From assembly GCF_004342025.1 (NCBI RefSeq), contig NZ_SLWN01000003.1, positions 62,001 through 126,000 of the forward strand: DNA of 64,000 nucleotides, in the 5' to 3' direction. Within the stretch, counting starts at the first letter, position 1; every line of letters begins with the position of its first letter. This document shows positions 35,207-44,975 of this stretch, in pieces. Source of the stretch: Kribbella steppae. GTDB taxonomy: Bacteria > Actinomycetota > Actinomycetes > Propionibacteriales > Kribbellaceae. Below the pieces are notes generated by a model. The model was not told where the DNA came from and searched no databases. It was given only the letters and a program-made list of their open reading frames with translations. The translations under genes were made by a program, and so were the position numbers.

Positions 35207-36124
35207 CTAGTCCAGGGCACTCAGGCGTTGCTCCTCGGTGTCGCGCCGTTTTCTGACAGCGGCGGCGTTGCGGGCCGCCTGGCTGAAAGCGCGTTGCAGG
35301 CGGGCGGTTTGCCTGCGTGCTTCGCGGAGCGTCTGCCGGATCTGTTCGAGTTGTTCGTTCAGCCGGGCAAGGTCGGCTTCGAGATCGTCGATTCGGTGCT
35401 GGTGTGCATCGAGTAGCTCTTCGGCGTGGACGCGGTCAGCCTCGGCCTGTGAGTAGTCGGCTTCGGCCTGGTCACGGCGTTTCTGTTGGGCGGCTCGGCG
35501 CTGCTCGAGGGTGCGATCGATCGGCGAGCGGCCCGCACTTGGTGCCGTGGCGCGTTGCGTGACCTTCGGCTTCGCGGACTTGCGAGGAGGCTCAGGGCGG
35601 CGTACGACGCGGGGCCGCATTGGTGCGAGCCGGGCGGGGTCGCCGCTCTCGTCCACCACGCCGAACCCGACATGGCGCAGGGCACTGGTGAGCTGCCCAG
35701 TCCGCAGCAGTTGCGCGGCGGCGGGGTCGACCAGCGCGGCGTCGAGGGTCTCAGCGAGCCGCTCAGCGGTCTGCGGTGCGATCTGGCGCCCGCCGGCCGC
35801 TTGGTCTCTCGCGATCCGCACAAGGTTGCGGACCAGGTCGTGTCTTTCGCGGGTCAGTTCGCGTCGCCGGGCACTGTCCGATGACAGGTAGGTCTCGCGC
35901 AACTGCTCACCGAGTTGGGTCAGGGCATGGATGCCGTCGGGATCGGCGCGGACGAGCTGGTTGGCCAGCCACGCCGACACCGTGGGCTTTCGCAGCGCCG
36001 CGATCATCGCCGCCGCCCGTACGTCGCCGGCGTCGCGGACTACTCGCGCGAGTTGGTTGCGGGCACCGATGAACTGTTCGGGGGGCAACCCGAACAGTTC
36101 AACAATTGCCGCATCCGTGTCCAC
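35207..36124 (-). CDS. Coiled-coil protein of unknown function
   Basis: The protein has 305 residues and belongs to a recurrent actinobacterial type. The N-terminal half is helical (FIGARNQLARVVRDAGDVRAAAMIAALRKPTVSAWLANQL; the KPTVSAW-NQL core is typical). A basic linker follows. The last 110 residues are a long charged coiled coil (HRIDDLEADLARLNEQLEQIRQTL). It has no signal peptide or membrane helix. Function unknown; monocistronic. Confidence 0.75.
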   Translation of the reverse strand: MDTDAAIVELFGLPPEQFIGARNQLARVVRDAGDVRAAAMIAALRKPTVSAWLANQLVRADPDGIHALTQLGEQLRETYLSSDSARRRELTRERHDLVRNLVRIARDQAAGGRQIAPQTAERLAETLDAALVDPAAAQLLRTGQLTSALRHVGFGVVDESGDPARLAPMRPRVVRRPEPPRKSAKPKVTQRATAPSAGRSPIDRTLEQRRAAQQKRRDQAEADYSQAEADRVHAEELLDAHQHRIDDLEADLARLNEQLEQIRQTLREARRQTARLQRAFSQAARNAAAVRKRRDTEEQRLSALD

Positions 36125-36592
36125 GTTTCAACCATGCGTGGGCTGAGCCAGTGTCGGCAACGCCTATCGCGTGGCCCAGCTCGCCCGCTACCGCGAGGCC
36201 GGCTCGGCGGGGTCTCACGTGTGTGCCGGTAGCAACAAACGGCATCCGGACTGACGACTCATTTTGATACAAGGGGTCACCGCATCCTCACCGGCCGGCC
36301 CTTTTGTAACGAATGCGCGATTCCTTACAACCAAACGGAACGTTCGATACATCTATCTAGTGAGTCCGAGGGAACCTCTTGGGCCCCGTCGGACACAGAG
36401 GGGATGAAACCACCAACCGCACAGTCCTTGGGCACCGCCCTGTCTCGGTACCGGTATAGTCCGTAATTGTCAAGACCGTAGCGAGACCAGGTGGAGGAAC
36501 AGAACCGTGCTTACCAAGTGATGCCAGACCGGATCTAGCTATTCGACGATCGGCCAGCAACCGCCCCGAAGCTCTCCTGGCCGAGCGATTTT
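36125..36592. other. AT-richer gene-free region with palindromes
   Basis: This 470-bp gap is visibly less GC-rich than its flanks. It contains an 11-bp inverted repeat with one mismatch (TTGTAACGAAT at 36304-36314 and its inverse at 36320-36330) and the palindrome GAACGTTC just after. It probably holds the promoter of the long glycosyltransferase gene. Confidence 0.5.
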
Positions 36593-39514
36593 GTGAGGGG
36601 CGTGGGGGGCAACACCGTGGATCGGAACACAGACAGACGCCGAGTCGACCAGCCGGCGCCCAGGGGGAGCGCACCGGCCACCCGGGACGGGATGCCGCCG
36701 CGGCTCGACGCGCCCGTCCGGCTGCTGGTAGGCCCGGCCAACTTCGCGGGTCAGGGCACCCGTTGGGCACGCGCGCTCGAGGTGCGGGTGCCCGACGCGT
36801 TGGCGACCTCGTTCGCTTTCTTCAGGGGAGTACTCGACTACCCGGTCGACTACGGCGTGCCGGCGCGCACGTACCGGCGCAACCGTCGATGGCAGCTGAA
36901 CTTCTACAACCACGTCGTGCGCAACTACACGCACGTGCTGATCGAGGCGTCGCGGCCGATCTTCGGACCCTTGCACGGACCGGACGCGTCCGGCGACATC
37001 CAATACCTGCTCACCAAGGGTCTGCAGCTGGGGCTCATCGCACATGGCTCCGACGTCCGCATTCCCAGCCGGCACGTCGAGACCGAGCCGTGGTCGCCGT
37101 TCCCTGACCTCGAGGACGAGAGCGTCGAGCTGCTCGAGCGCAACGCCACCCGCGCTGTCGAGCTGTTCACGTCGTACCCGGGTCCGGTCTACGTCTCCAC
37201 GCCCGACCTCCTCGACTATGTCCCCAATGCTGCCTGGTGCCCGGTGGTCGTCGACGTCGACAGCTGGCGCAGCGACGCTCCGGTGCTCGAGCACGAGAAG
37301 CCGGTGGTGGCCCACGCGCCCAGCAAGTCGGCCATGAAGGGCTCCGAGCTCATCGACCCCATCATGGAGAGCCTGGCCCAGCGGGGCCTCATCACCTACC
37401 GCCGGGTCGAGGGCGTCGACCCTGCGGATATGCCGGCCGTCTACCGCGACGCCGACATCGTCCTCGACCAGTTCCGCGTCGGCAGCTACGGCGTCGCCGC
37501 GTGCGAGGCCATGGCGGCGGGCCGGATCGTGGTGGGCCACATCGCCCAGCACGTCCGCGACCGCGTGACCGCCGACACCGGGCTCGAGCTGCCCATCGTC
37601 GACGCGACCCCGGACACCATCGAGCAGGTCGTGCTCGACCTCATCTCGAACCCGGAGCGGGGCCGCGCGGTCGCCGCGCGCGGGCCGGCCTTCGTCGAGC
37701 AGGTGCACGACGGCCGCCGGTCGGCCGAGGCGCTGTCCGCGTTCGTCGAGCAGCCGAGCACGGTGCCGGCTGACTGGAAGCCGTCCTGGATCCGGCCCAA
37801 GGTTGTCATGATGGCCGGCAACGACATCGTCGTCGACGCCCGCGTGCTCAAGTACGCGCAGACGGTGGCCAACTGGGACCTCGACGTCACCTGCATCGGC
37901 ATCCCCGGACGCAAGCTCAGGGGCGCCCGCCAGTTCGGCAAGGTGCAGGTGTTGTGCCCGCCCATCCAGTCGAAGGTGCTGGTGACGGGGTGGCGCAAGC
38001 GGCTGGCCAACGTCAAGGCCAACCTCAAGCCGTGGTTCAGCACCGAGGCCGAGTACATGCTGGCCTACGGCCGCTGGCAGTACGCGAGCCGCGAGCTGCG
38101 CGGCGACCGCGGCCGCGACCGCCGCGACCGCGAGCGCATCGGCGGCGAGTCCGGCTCGTCCGTGCCGGCCCAGCGGTCCCCCCTCGACCGGCTGCAGCGG
38201 GCGGCGCGCTGGCGGTTGCTGCGGCTGCACCGCGCCATCCTCCACGCCCGCGCGTACTTCGTCCGGCGGGCCAAGCGCCAGGTCGACCTCACCGACCTGG
38301 GCATCGGCAAGCGGCGCGAGCGGCTGCTCGCCCTCTACCGCCACCTGCCGTCGGGCCGCTGGCGGCGGGTGATGCCCGAGTTGGTCGACCAGGAGCTGAC
38401 GCTCGGCCCGCTGCTCGACCGCCTCCAGATCGAGGTCATCCACGTGCACGACGTGTTCATGCTCGGCATCGCGGCGCGCGCAGCGCATCGGGCGGCCCTG
38501 GACGGACGCACCATCAAGATCATCTACGACGCCCACGAGTACATCCCGGGCGTGCCGGTGGTGGCCCCGCGCCGGGTCGCCGCCTACAGCGACCTCGAGC
38601 GCGAGTTCATCCGCGACGCCGACCGCGTCATCACGGTGTCCGAGCCGCTGGCCCGCTGGCTGCAGCGCGACCACAAGTTGGCCAGCCTGCCCGACGTCGT
38701 CCTCAACGCGCCGGTCGAGCCGCCCGAAGACGCCGAGGTCAAGGGTCTGCGCGAGCTGCTGCGGCTGTCCGAGGACGCCCCGCTGCTGGTGTACGGCGGC
38801 GGCGTCAACCGCGCCCGCGGCGTCGGGACGGTCGTCGAGGCGATGCCGCAGCTGCCCGACGTCCACCTCGCGATCGTCGCGCGAGCCAACTCCGTCACCG
38901 CGGAGTTGCTGGCCCGCGCCGTCGAACTGGGCGTGGGCGACCGCGTGCACCTGGCGCCGTTCGTCGATGCCGAGGTCGTGCCGCTCTACCTACGCTCGGC
39001 CTCCATCGGCCTCAGCCCGCTGCTGCACGCGCCCAACCACGACATCGCGGTGACGAACAAATTCTGCGAGTACATCGCCGCGGGGCTGCCCATCATCACC
39101 AGCGACACCCCGGCGCAGGCCGACCTCGTCAACGAACTCGACCTCGGCGCCGTCTACACCGCGGGCGACGTGGACAGCCTCGTGCAGGCCGTCTGCAAGG
39201 TGCTCACCGACCGCGACCGCATCGCGAAGCGCATCGCCGACGACCCCCAACTGCTCCACCGTTTCTCCTGGGCCGCACAGGCCGAGGTCATCCGGTCGGT
39301 GTACGCCGACGTCATGGGGAAATTGCCCGACGCAGCATGGGCCCCCGGCGCCACCATCGTCCGTCAACTCCTCCCCGGCCCGCCGGAGCCGCCGGAGACG
39401 AAGTGGCGCGCCCTCACGCAGAACGCGGCGACGGGCTCCGAGCGCGACCAGAACAGCCCGTTGCCGGCATCAGACACCGTTGCAGCTAACCCGCCTTCGG
39501 CCCGACGGTTGTAG
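36593..39514 (+). CDS. Two-module glycosyltransferase (GT4-like)
   Basis: The protein has 973 residues. The first module (about 40-400) has a GT-B-like C-terminal half (RDADIVLDQFRVGSYGVAACEAMAAGR). The second module (about 400-920) is a complete GT4-type enzyme: HVHDVFMLG, IIYDAHEYIPG, ADRVITVSEPLARWL, then the donor-binding part LLVYGGGVNRARGV and the IAVTNKFCEYIAAGLPII acceptor of the EX7E type. A basic stretch (about 495-560) links them. It probably builds a surface polysaccharide or glycolipid in the cytosol. Codon use is more extremely GC-rich than in neighbouring genes, and no other cell-wall genes adjoin. GTG 36617 is an alternative start. Confidence 0.85.
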   Translation: MRGVGGNTVDRNTDRRRVDQPAPRGSAPATRDGMPPRLDAPVRLLVGPANFAGQGTRWARALEVRVPDALATSFAFFRGVLDYPVDYGVPARTYRRNRRWQLNFYNHVVRNYTHVLIEASRPIFGPLHGPDASGDIQYLLTKGLQLGLIAHGSDVRIPSRHVETEPWSPFPDLEDESVELLERNATRAVELFTSYPGPVYVSTPDLLDYVPNAAWCPVVVDVDSWRSDAPVLEHEKPVVAHAPSKSAMKGSELIDPIMESLAQRGLITYRRVEGVDPADMPAVYRDADIVLDQFRVGSYGVAACEAMAAGRIVVGHIAQHVRDRVTADTGLELPIVDATPDTIEQVVLDLISNPERGRAVAARGPAFVEQVHDGRRSAEALSAFVEQPSTVPADWKPSWIRPKVVMMAGNDIVVDARVLKYAQTVANWDLDVTCIGIPGRKLRGARQFGKVQVLCPPIQSKVLVTGWRKRLANVKANLKPWFSTEAEYMLAYGRWQYASRELRGDRGRDRRDRERIGGESGSSVPAQRSPLDRLQRAARWRLLRLHRAILHARAYFVRRAKRQVDLTDLGIGKRRERLLALYRHLPSGRWRRVMPELVDQELTLGPLLDRLQIEVIHVHDVFMLGIAARAAHRAALDGRTIKIIYDAHEYIPGVPVVAPRRVAAYSDLEREFIRDADRVITVSEPLARWLQRDHKLASLPDVVLNAPVEPPEDAEVKGLRELLRLSEDAPLLVYGGGVNRARGVGTVVEAMPQLPDVHLAIVARANSVTAELLARAVELGVGDRVHLAPFVDAEVVPLYLRSASIGLSPLLHAPNHDIAVTNKFCEYIAAGLPIITSDTPAQADLVNELDLGAVYTAGDVDSLVQAVCKVLTDRDRIAKRIADDPQLLHRFSWAAQAEVIRSVYADVMGKLPDAAWAPGATIVRQLLPGPPEPPETKWRALTQNAATGSERDQNSPLPASDTVAANPPSARRL

Positions 39515-39534
39515 GTGCGGACTTTTCCGACTCG

Positions 39535-40098
39535 TCAGACCTCGTAGCGCAGGAGGACCACGCCATTGTCGAATGGGGTGGCATCGACCAGCTTCAGGTT
39601 CCGTCGATCATCGAAGAGGTGCGTTCCCTTGCCGCGGGACGCCGGGCAGACCAGCATCCGAACTTCGTCGACGACGCCGGCGTCCAGCAGGGAGCGCATG
39701 AGTGTCAAGCTCCCCCACAGCCAGATGTCCTTGCCGCTCTGCTCTTTGAGCTCCCGGACGGTAGCGGCCGGGTCGCGCGTCACGGTCGCGGCCGGGAAGT
39801 CGCCCCACGGCGCGTCATCCAGCGTCGACGAGGCGACGAACTTGGTGAGGTTGTTGAGCTTCTTGCCGTACTCGCCCTGCTCGTCGGCGTACGGCCAGGA
39901 GTCCTTGGACTGGTTGTAGGTGTTGGCGCCGAGAATCATCGTGTCGACCGAGTCGATGAAGCCCATCAGGCTGTTCTGGAAGGGGTTGTCAGTGACTTCG
40001 TCGTCGAACGGTTCCCCCGACACGAAGCTGAGGCCACCGTCCTCCTCGGCGACGATGTTGTCGACGGTAACCCACTGCTGAACGATGAGTTTTCGCAT
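39535..40098 (-). CDS. Dihydrofolate-reductase/RibD-like reductase
   Basis: The protein has 187 residues from ATG 40098, with GGAAGGA upstream. It has the DHFR-like fold of the RibD C-terminal family: RKLIVQQWVTVDNIVAEEDGG at the start, DTMILGANTY, then GKDIWLWGSLTLMRSLL (NADPH phosphate site) and VVDEVRMLVCPASRGKG. These proteins are widespread in actinobacteria and most have no known substrate. It is probably not a true folA. Confidence 0.85.
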   Translation of the reverse strand: MRKLIVQQWVTVDNIVAEEDGGLSFVSGEPFDDEVTDNPFQNSLMGFIDSVDTMILGANTYNQSKDSWPYADEQGEYGKKLNNLTKFVASSTLDDAPWGDFPAATVTRDPAATVRELKEQSGKDIWLWGSLTLMRSLLDAGVVDEVRMLVCPASRGKGTHLFDDRRNLKLVDATPFDNGVVLLRYEV

Positions 40099-40376
40099 GG
40101 CTGTCCTTCCGCTCCGTGGCGATGGTGCGGCCACACCGGCCGCATCACCTCTGAGACGGAGCCGCCACGCCGGTCTCGACATCCCGGCCACAACTCGTCG
40201 AGGAAATCTTCGGCGGAAGCGCTGGAGCACGAACTAGGTCTCGACATCCGCGCCGCTGTTCATGGCCCGCGCATCCTGCAGGCGGTCGCCGACCGGGGCT
40301 GGAGGGGTTCGGTCAACCACCGGTCGACGGCAAGAGACCAGTACCCGCATAGGTGTGGTGCGATTCGTCCGTCCAC

Positions 40377-41246
40377 TCAGCCGTCGAGCACCTCGCGTAG
40401 CCGGGCGGCAAACGAGTCCGGGTCGCCGGTCTGGCCGTACTCCCCGCCCAGGAAGCCGCCGTGGTGGCTCGGGAACCTCGTCGGCTCAACCCCGAGGGCC
40501 TCGGCAACGGCGATCGTGGCGCGTTGCGTGATCAGACCGTCCGACTCGGTGCCGTACGCCAGCACCACCCGGGTCGGGGCAGCCTTGATCGCGTCGTAGT
40601 CGGGCTCGTATCCAGTGGTGTTGACGATGTGGCCGTGACCGAGCATCGGATCCCCCCGCGAGCCGTCGTCCTCTGTCGGCAACCCGAACTGGGCCGGGTC
40701 GGGAGCCGGCCGATCGGTCCAGTCGGCGGGGACCTCGCCGCTGTGCATGGCCAGGCCCAGGAACTTGGCCATCCCCGGACCCAGGCCATCGCGCTCGTAC
40801 GTGTCCCGGACATCCTGGATGGCTGCGAACGCTGCCTCGCGGTCGGGCAATGCCGAGACGAACGGTGGCTCGTGGGCCACGAGGGTGCGAACCACGTCAG
40901 GATGCGCCGCGACGAACGCGAGCATGTTCACAGCGCCACCGCTGCTCGCCAGCACATCGACAGGGCCGGGACCCACGGCGGCCTGAATCAACCGGTGGAT
41001 GTCGTCGGCATGGGTCTCCGGCGTGGGATCCGCATCGGTGGTGAGGTGGCTGCGCGCGCTCTGCCGCGGGTCGTAGGTGACCACGGTGCGGTCGGTGAAG
41101 TAGCCGGCCAACGTCGTGAACCCGGCGGCGGCCATCGGCGCAGCAACCATCACCAATGGGGTCTTGTCCGCATCGCTGCCGGGGCGGATGTCATAGGTCA
41201 GTACGGCGCCCGGTGCGTCGATCGTATGGGTCGTGGCCTCGGTCAT
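40377..41246 (-). CDS. Alpha/beta-hydrolase
   Basis: The protein has 289 residues from ATG 41246, preceded by a textbook AAGGAG. The nucleophile elbow is LASSGGAV, an unusual variant of GxSxG with Ser before Gly-Gly. PMAAAGFTTLAGYF forms the oxyanion region and SHHGGFLG carries the late His. TVVTYDPRQSARS matches the strand before the elbow in small esterases and lyases. Substrate unknown. Confidence 0.82.
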   Translation of the reverse strand: MTEATTHTIDAPGAVLTYDIRPGSDADKTPLVMVAAPMAAAGFTTLAGYFTDRTVVTYDPRQSARSHLTTDADPTPETHADDIHRLIQAAVGPGPVDVLASSGGAVNMLAFVAAHPDVVRTLVAHEPPFVSALPDREAAFAAIQDVRDTYERDGLGPGMAKFLGLAMHSGEVPADWTDRPAPDPAQFGLPTEDDGSRGDPMLGHGHIVNTTGYEPDYDAIKAAPTRVVLAYGTESDGLITQRATIAVAEALGVEPTRFPSHHGGFLGGEYGQTGDPDSFAARLREVLDG

Positions 41247-41355
41247 CTGGATCTCCTTCGTCCGCGTCGGTTCCATACTGCCCCCGCACCGCGCGGCCCG
41301 CCGCCGAGGCCCATCCCGGCGACGACGCTAGCCGGGAGCCCGCCCGCGAACTGGA

Positions 41356-41886
41356 CTACCGACTGTGCTGCCTGCCGCGGACCATGCGGATCTCCCGCAC
41401 CCCGCCCTCGACCTGGGCCGTCCCGTCGGCAACGAAGCCGTGCTTGCGGTAGAACGCCTGCGCACGAGGGTTCGGGTCGGCCACCCACAGCGCCACCGAC
41501 TCCTCCGGATCGACGACCGCCTCCAGCAGCGCCGGCCCAGCACCCGTGCCGTGGTCGGCCGCATATACATAGAGCACATACAGCTGCCTCGCCCACGTCG
41601 ACCCGACGTCCAAGGGCGGACCTGACATGGCGATCCCGATCAGCTCGCCGTCCCGCTCGGCGACAGCCACGCGGTTCTCGCGATAGCGCTCGTCGGTCAA
41701 CGCAGCAGTCCAGAACCGCTCCCGAGCCGCCAGGAAGCCTGGGTCGTCGAGCACCGCGTCCGACATGAGTCCCCGATACGTCTCCTGCCAGCACCGCACA
41801 TTCACGCGCGCCATCTGTACGACGTCCTCGACCCGAGCCGGGCGAACAGTCAGCGAGGAACTCACTGCCGAATCGTAGGCCGCCAA
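41356..41886 (-). CDS. GNAT-family N-acetyltransferase
   Basis: The protein has 176 residues. The GNAT fold is clear: LTVRPARVEDVVQMARVNVRCWQETYRGL, then the acetyl-CoA loop around DHGTGAGPALLEAV (RxxGxG/A variant) and NPRAQAFYRKHGFVADG at the C-terminus. It acetylates an unknown amine or protein N-terminus. A GTG at 41865 is an alternative start. Confidence 0.88.
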   Translation of the reverse strand: MAAYDSAVSSSLTVRPARVEDVVQMARVNVRCWQETYRGLMSDAVLDDPGFLAARERFWTAALTDERYRENRVAVAERDGELIGIAMSGPPLDVGSTWARQLYVLYVYAADHGTGAGPALLEAVVDPEESVALWVADPNPRAQAFYRKHGFVADGTAQVEGGVREIRMVRGRQHSR

Positions 41887-41955
41887 ACGCCAACCGCCGC
41901 ACCGGTAGACATCTCGAGCTGTGCAGGAGGATCGCCTCCGCCGCCTGATCCGACC

Positions 41956-43530
41956 TCAACCCTGCCGGGACATCCGGACCTCGAACTCCGACTCGTCGTA
42001 GCCGCCGCTGTCCGGATCGACTGCCATCCTCAGGTCGCCTCCGGACAGGTGTGTGAACACCACGGTCCACGGGTTGCACCCCGCGCCCTGGGGTGTGGGG
42101 GCAAAGCGCATCGTCAGCCGGGAGTCGGTGGCGTCGCTCACTGCGAGCGTGCCGTTGTAGCAGGCTGAGGTGCTGCCCGCCAACTCGGCCTTCTGCAGCT
42201 CCTTGCCGAGGGGGGCCGTGAACACCGTTCCGTCGGCCCTCGCGCCTTGCCACTTGCCGTCGAACGACTCTGGGATCGTCTTGGCGTCGACGGCCTGATC
42301 GAGCACCCTCCACGTGACCACACCACCCACGAGCAGGGCGGCTGCCGCCGATGCGGCCACGATCACCCGTCCTCGGATCGTCCCCGGCCACCAACGCCGC
42401 CAAGACCGTGGTGTCGGTGTGGTGTGACCCGGCGTCGTTGCCGTCGGCGGGCGTCGGGTCGGGCTGGTCGCCCCGGCGGTGTCGGTTGGTCCTGTCTGTG
42501 GTGCCGTACCGGTGGCGTCCGAGGGCGCGGTGTTGGGTGACCCGGCGAGGACGGCCGACGCCGAGGCCGCGACGGTGCGGCTGTCGTCGTCGGCCAAGGT
42601 CTCGAGGGCCTGTCGGGCAGCCAGGGCGAGGCCTTGGTGGCGGCCGGACAGCAATCGGGCCAGCTCGCCCACCGCGCCTGCCCGGACGCCGGCGAGCGGG
42701 CTGTCGATGGATTGCTGGAGCTCCGGCGGCAGCGCGGCCGGCTGGGTGAGCGGGGTGTTGCGCCGGGCAATGACCAGGTCGCCCTGGACGCCGAAGGCCC
42801 ACTTGCCGGGGTTCTGGTGTGGGGTCACCTCGCGAACCGCGTCGTAGACGTAGTCGTAGAGCTCGTCCAGGTCGACGTACCCGTCCTGGTCGCGGTCCGC
42901 CTCCCCGGTGCTGAGACCACGCACCATCGCGGTCGTGAAGACCGAGGGAACCGGATCGCCGGACTCGGTGAGCTCACCGCCCTCGAAGGCGTACTCGACG
43001 GCTCCCGACGCCGTGATCACCGCTCGCCCGCGCCCGCCGAAGCGTTCCTCGAGATCCATCACCTTGGTGGCGCGGGCCCTCATCCCGCGATCGAAGGCTC
43101 CGGCGTAGCAGCAGTCGAGGAACAAGACGATGCGGTGCGACCGGCTGTGGGTCATCCGCCGGTTCACGAAGTCGGCGGCGACCGCGGTCGCGCCCAGGAG
43201 GCGGAGCCGGGTGTTCGTCATCGCGAAGTACAGTTCGCCGTCCTGGTCCTTGATGCCATGGCAGGAGAAGTGCAACAGCAAGAGGTCGTCGGGAGAGCGG
43301 TCGGTCAGGAACTCCTCGACGGCCTCATTCACCACGTGGGCCGGCTCGTTCAGCAGCGTCCGGACATCGAAGCCGCCGATCTCCGGGTCGCTCAACACCG
43401 CCGCCAGGGCGTCGGCGTCCGCGGCTGGAGCCCGGAGTTCGCTGAGCCCCGGGTCTTGGTACTCGTTGCTGGCCACGATCAACGCGCTGCGGCTGCCGCG
43501 GGCCGACTCGAGCCAGGGGCCAACAGCCAT
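41956..43530 (-). CDS. Caspase-like (C14) protease with EF-hand and membrane anchor
   Basis: The protein has 524 residues from ATG 43530. The caspase-like domain spans about 13-255, with His91 (HFSCHG) and the catalytic Cys141 in FLDCCYAGAF. Inside it lies a canonical EF-hand loop, DRDQDGYVDLDE (212-223), which should bind Ca2+. A helical repeat-like region (270-330), a Pro/Thr linker, one transmembrane helix (about 387-409) and an extracytoplasmic beta domain follow. The protease half is thus cytosolic. Actinobacterial caspases of the EACC1-associated type take part in conflict systems. Calcium control resembling metacaspases is inferred from the loop. Confidence 0.88.
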   Translation of the reverse strand: MAVGPWLESARGSRSALIVASNEYQDPGLSELRAPAADADALAAVLSDPEIGGFDVRTLLNEPAHVVNEAVEEFLTDRSPDDLLLLHFSCHGIKDQDGELYFAMTNTRLRLLGATAVAADFVNRRMTHSRSHRIVLFLDCCYAGAFDRGMRARATKVMDLEERFGGRGRAVITASGAVEYAFEGGELTESGDPVPSVFTTAMVRGLSTGEADRDQDGYVDLDELYDYVYDAVREVTPHQNPGKWAFGVQGDLVIARRNTPLTQPAALPPELQQSIDSPLAGVRAGAVGELARLLSGRHQGLALAARQALETLADDDSRTVAASASAVLAGSPNTAPSDATGTAPQTGPTDTAGATSPTRRPPTATTPGHTTPTPRSWRRWWPGTIRGRVIVAASAAAALLVGGVVTWRVLDQAVDAKTIPESFDGKWQGARADGTVFTAPLGKELQKAELAGSTSACYNGTLAVSDATDSRLTMRFAPTPQGAGCNPWTVVFTHLSGGDLRMAVDPDSGGYDESEFEVRMSRQG

Positions 43531-43606
43531 GCTCTCAGTGTGTCGTCGGGCCGCCCGGATGGGAAGGCGACCGTCGAGCGCCAGCCCGACAGACACGCCC
43601 TGTCAG

Positions 43607-44038
43607 TTCGGCCGGCGGACGTACGAGATCTTCGCCGGCTCTTGGGGAGCAGGCATGGATCCGGGAAACCCCGTCGGAGAGGCGTTGAACACGCGGCCCA
43701 AGTACGTCGCCTCGACCACGCTCACCGACTCGCGATGGGCAGGCACGACCGTCCTGTCCGGTGACGTCGCGGCTGCTGTCGGCGAGCTGAGAGCCGACCC
43801 GGGTGGTGAGCTCCAGGTGTGGGGCAGCGGCACCCTGATCCGCTGGCTGCTCGACCACCGACTGGTCGACGAGATTGTCCTGCTCACCTATCCCGTGGTC
43901 GTCGGCCAGGGCACACGGCTCTTCCCCGCCACCGGCCCGGACATGGGACTCGATCTGGTCGACGTGCAGTCCACCCCGAAGGGGCTAACGATCCAGACCT
44001 ACCGCACCACCGGTCGCCCGCAGTACGAAACGGCCTGA
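43607..44038 (+). pseudogene. DHFR/RibD-like reductase, 5' truncated
   Basis: From FGRRTYEIFAGSWG to the end (143 codons) this matches the RibD C-terminal family, including LQVWGSGTLIRWLL and VVVGQGTRLFP. The expected first 50 or so residues (start, first strand, nucleotide loop) are absent, and upstream sequence is unrelated. It is a decayed relative of the gene at 39535, cut near the caspase gene start. Confidence 0.75.
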
Positions 44039-44113
44039 AGCAGGTGACGTTGGTGTCCTACAGGCGCACTCGGCGTCTGGATGGTCGCGGCCTCCGGCCT
44101 CGACGTCGCGCGG

Positions 44114-44608
44114 TCATGGCTGCGCGATTCTGGGAGGTTCCAGGTGGCGCTCCGAGGCCAAGTGCGTGAAGAGGGCGCGGTTGTAGGAGTTCATCTCGGG
44201 CAGTTCGAGTGGGTCGTAGAACCTGAGGTCTGTGGTCTCTGGGTCGGATATGTCGAGGTGCCCCGACCACGTCTCGGCGCGGTAGGTCAACGAGATCACC
44301 TGGCACTGGTGACCGTTGGGGTAGACCAGGAAGCATTCGGGACCCGAACGTGCTGACAGCAAAGTCAACTCGCCGGCGACGAGGCCGGTCTCCTCACGAA
44401 GCTCTCGACGCGCGGCCTCTTCGAGTCGCTCACCTGGTTCCATGGCGCCGCCGGGGATGCACCAAGTCTGGTCGTCGGAGCGCTGTTGGAGCAGGACCCG
44501 CTGCTGGTCATCCCAAACAAGCACGCCGGCCGCCGCGACCACCAGCGGTTCCTTTCCGACCAGTGTTCGCATTCGCTCCAAGTAGGGTGCTCTGCCGTCG
44601 TCGCCCAC
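44114..44608 (-). CDS. Nudix hydrolase
   Basis: The protein has 164 residues. The complete Nudix box spans 54-76 ([17 protein letters not shown]) with all metal-binding Glu. The end of the domain ([32 protein letters not shown]) resembles ADP-ribose or NTP-cleaning types. It removes a nucleoside-diphosphate-linked compound. Substrate unknown. Confidence 0.92.
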   Translation of the reverse strand: MGDDGRAPYLERMRTLVGKEPLVVAAAGVLVWDDQQRVLLQQRSDDQTWCIPGGAMEPGERLEEAARRELREETGLVAGELTLLSARSGPECFLVYPNGHQCQVISLTYRAETWSGHLDISDPETTDLRFYDPLELPEMNSYNRALFTHLASERHLEPPRIAQP

Positions 44609-44975
44609 GATCGCAGGATAGGCGCGGCGAGACAGTCCTGCAGCTGTTGCAATGCGTCAGTTGGTGAAGGCCTCGGGGGCGACACCATCGAGGAAGTCGG
44701 CTGACGCGTCCGCTCTGATTCGTTCCTGCGTTTCACTTCCGATGCCTTGGGCAACAAAGTTCGTCGAGTCAGGTGGTGGCTCTGCCGAGCTGCGCAAACG
44801 TCTGCTTGATAAAGGAGGCGGCGGTCGGATGCGTCACGAAAGTGAGTCGGTGGGTGGGAAGTGGGGCTGTGCCATCGACCGGTGCGTTGCGGGGGTGGTT
44901 GGATCGGAAGCATCCGGGAAGGCCGGGTGCTGACAATCCTGCTGTGGGGGGAACTGCGGTGGGTTGGGGGGAATT
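44609..44975. other. Gene-free stretch
   Basis: I see no supported gene in 367 bp between the Nudix gene start and the G5-domain gene. It should hold both divergent promoters. Confidence 0.4.

Noticed and set aside
36539..38950. 803-residue minus-strand protein
   Set aside because: It is fully antisense to the glycosyltransferase, with low-complexity His/Arg/Val-rich composition and no recognisable domain.
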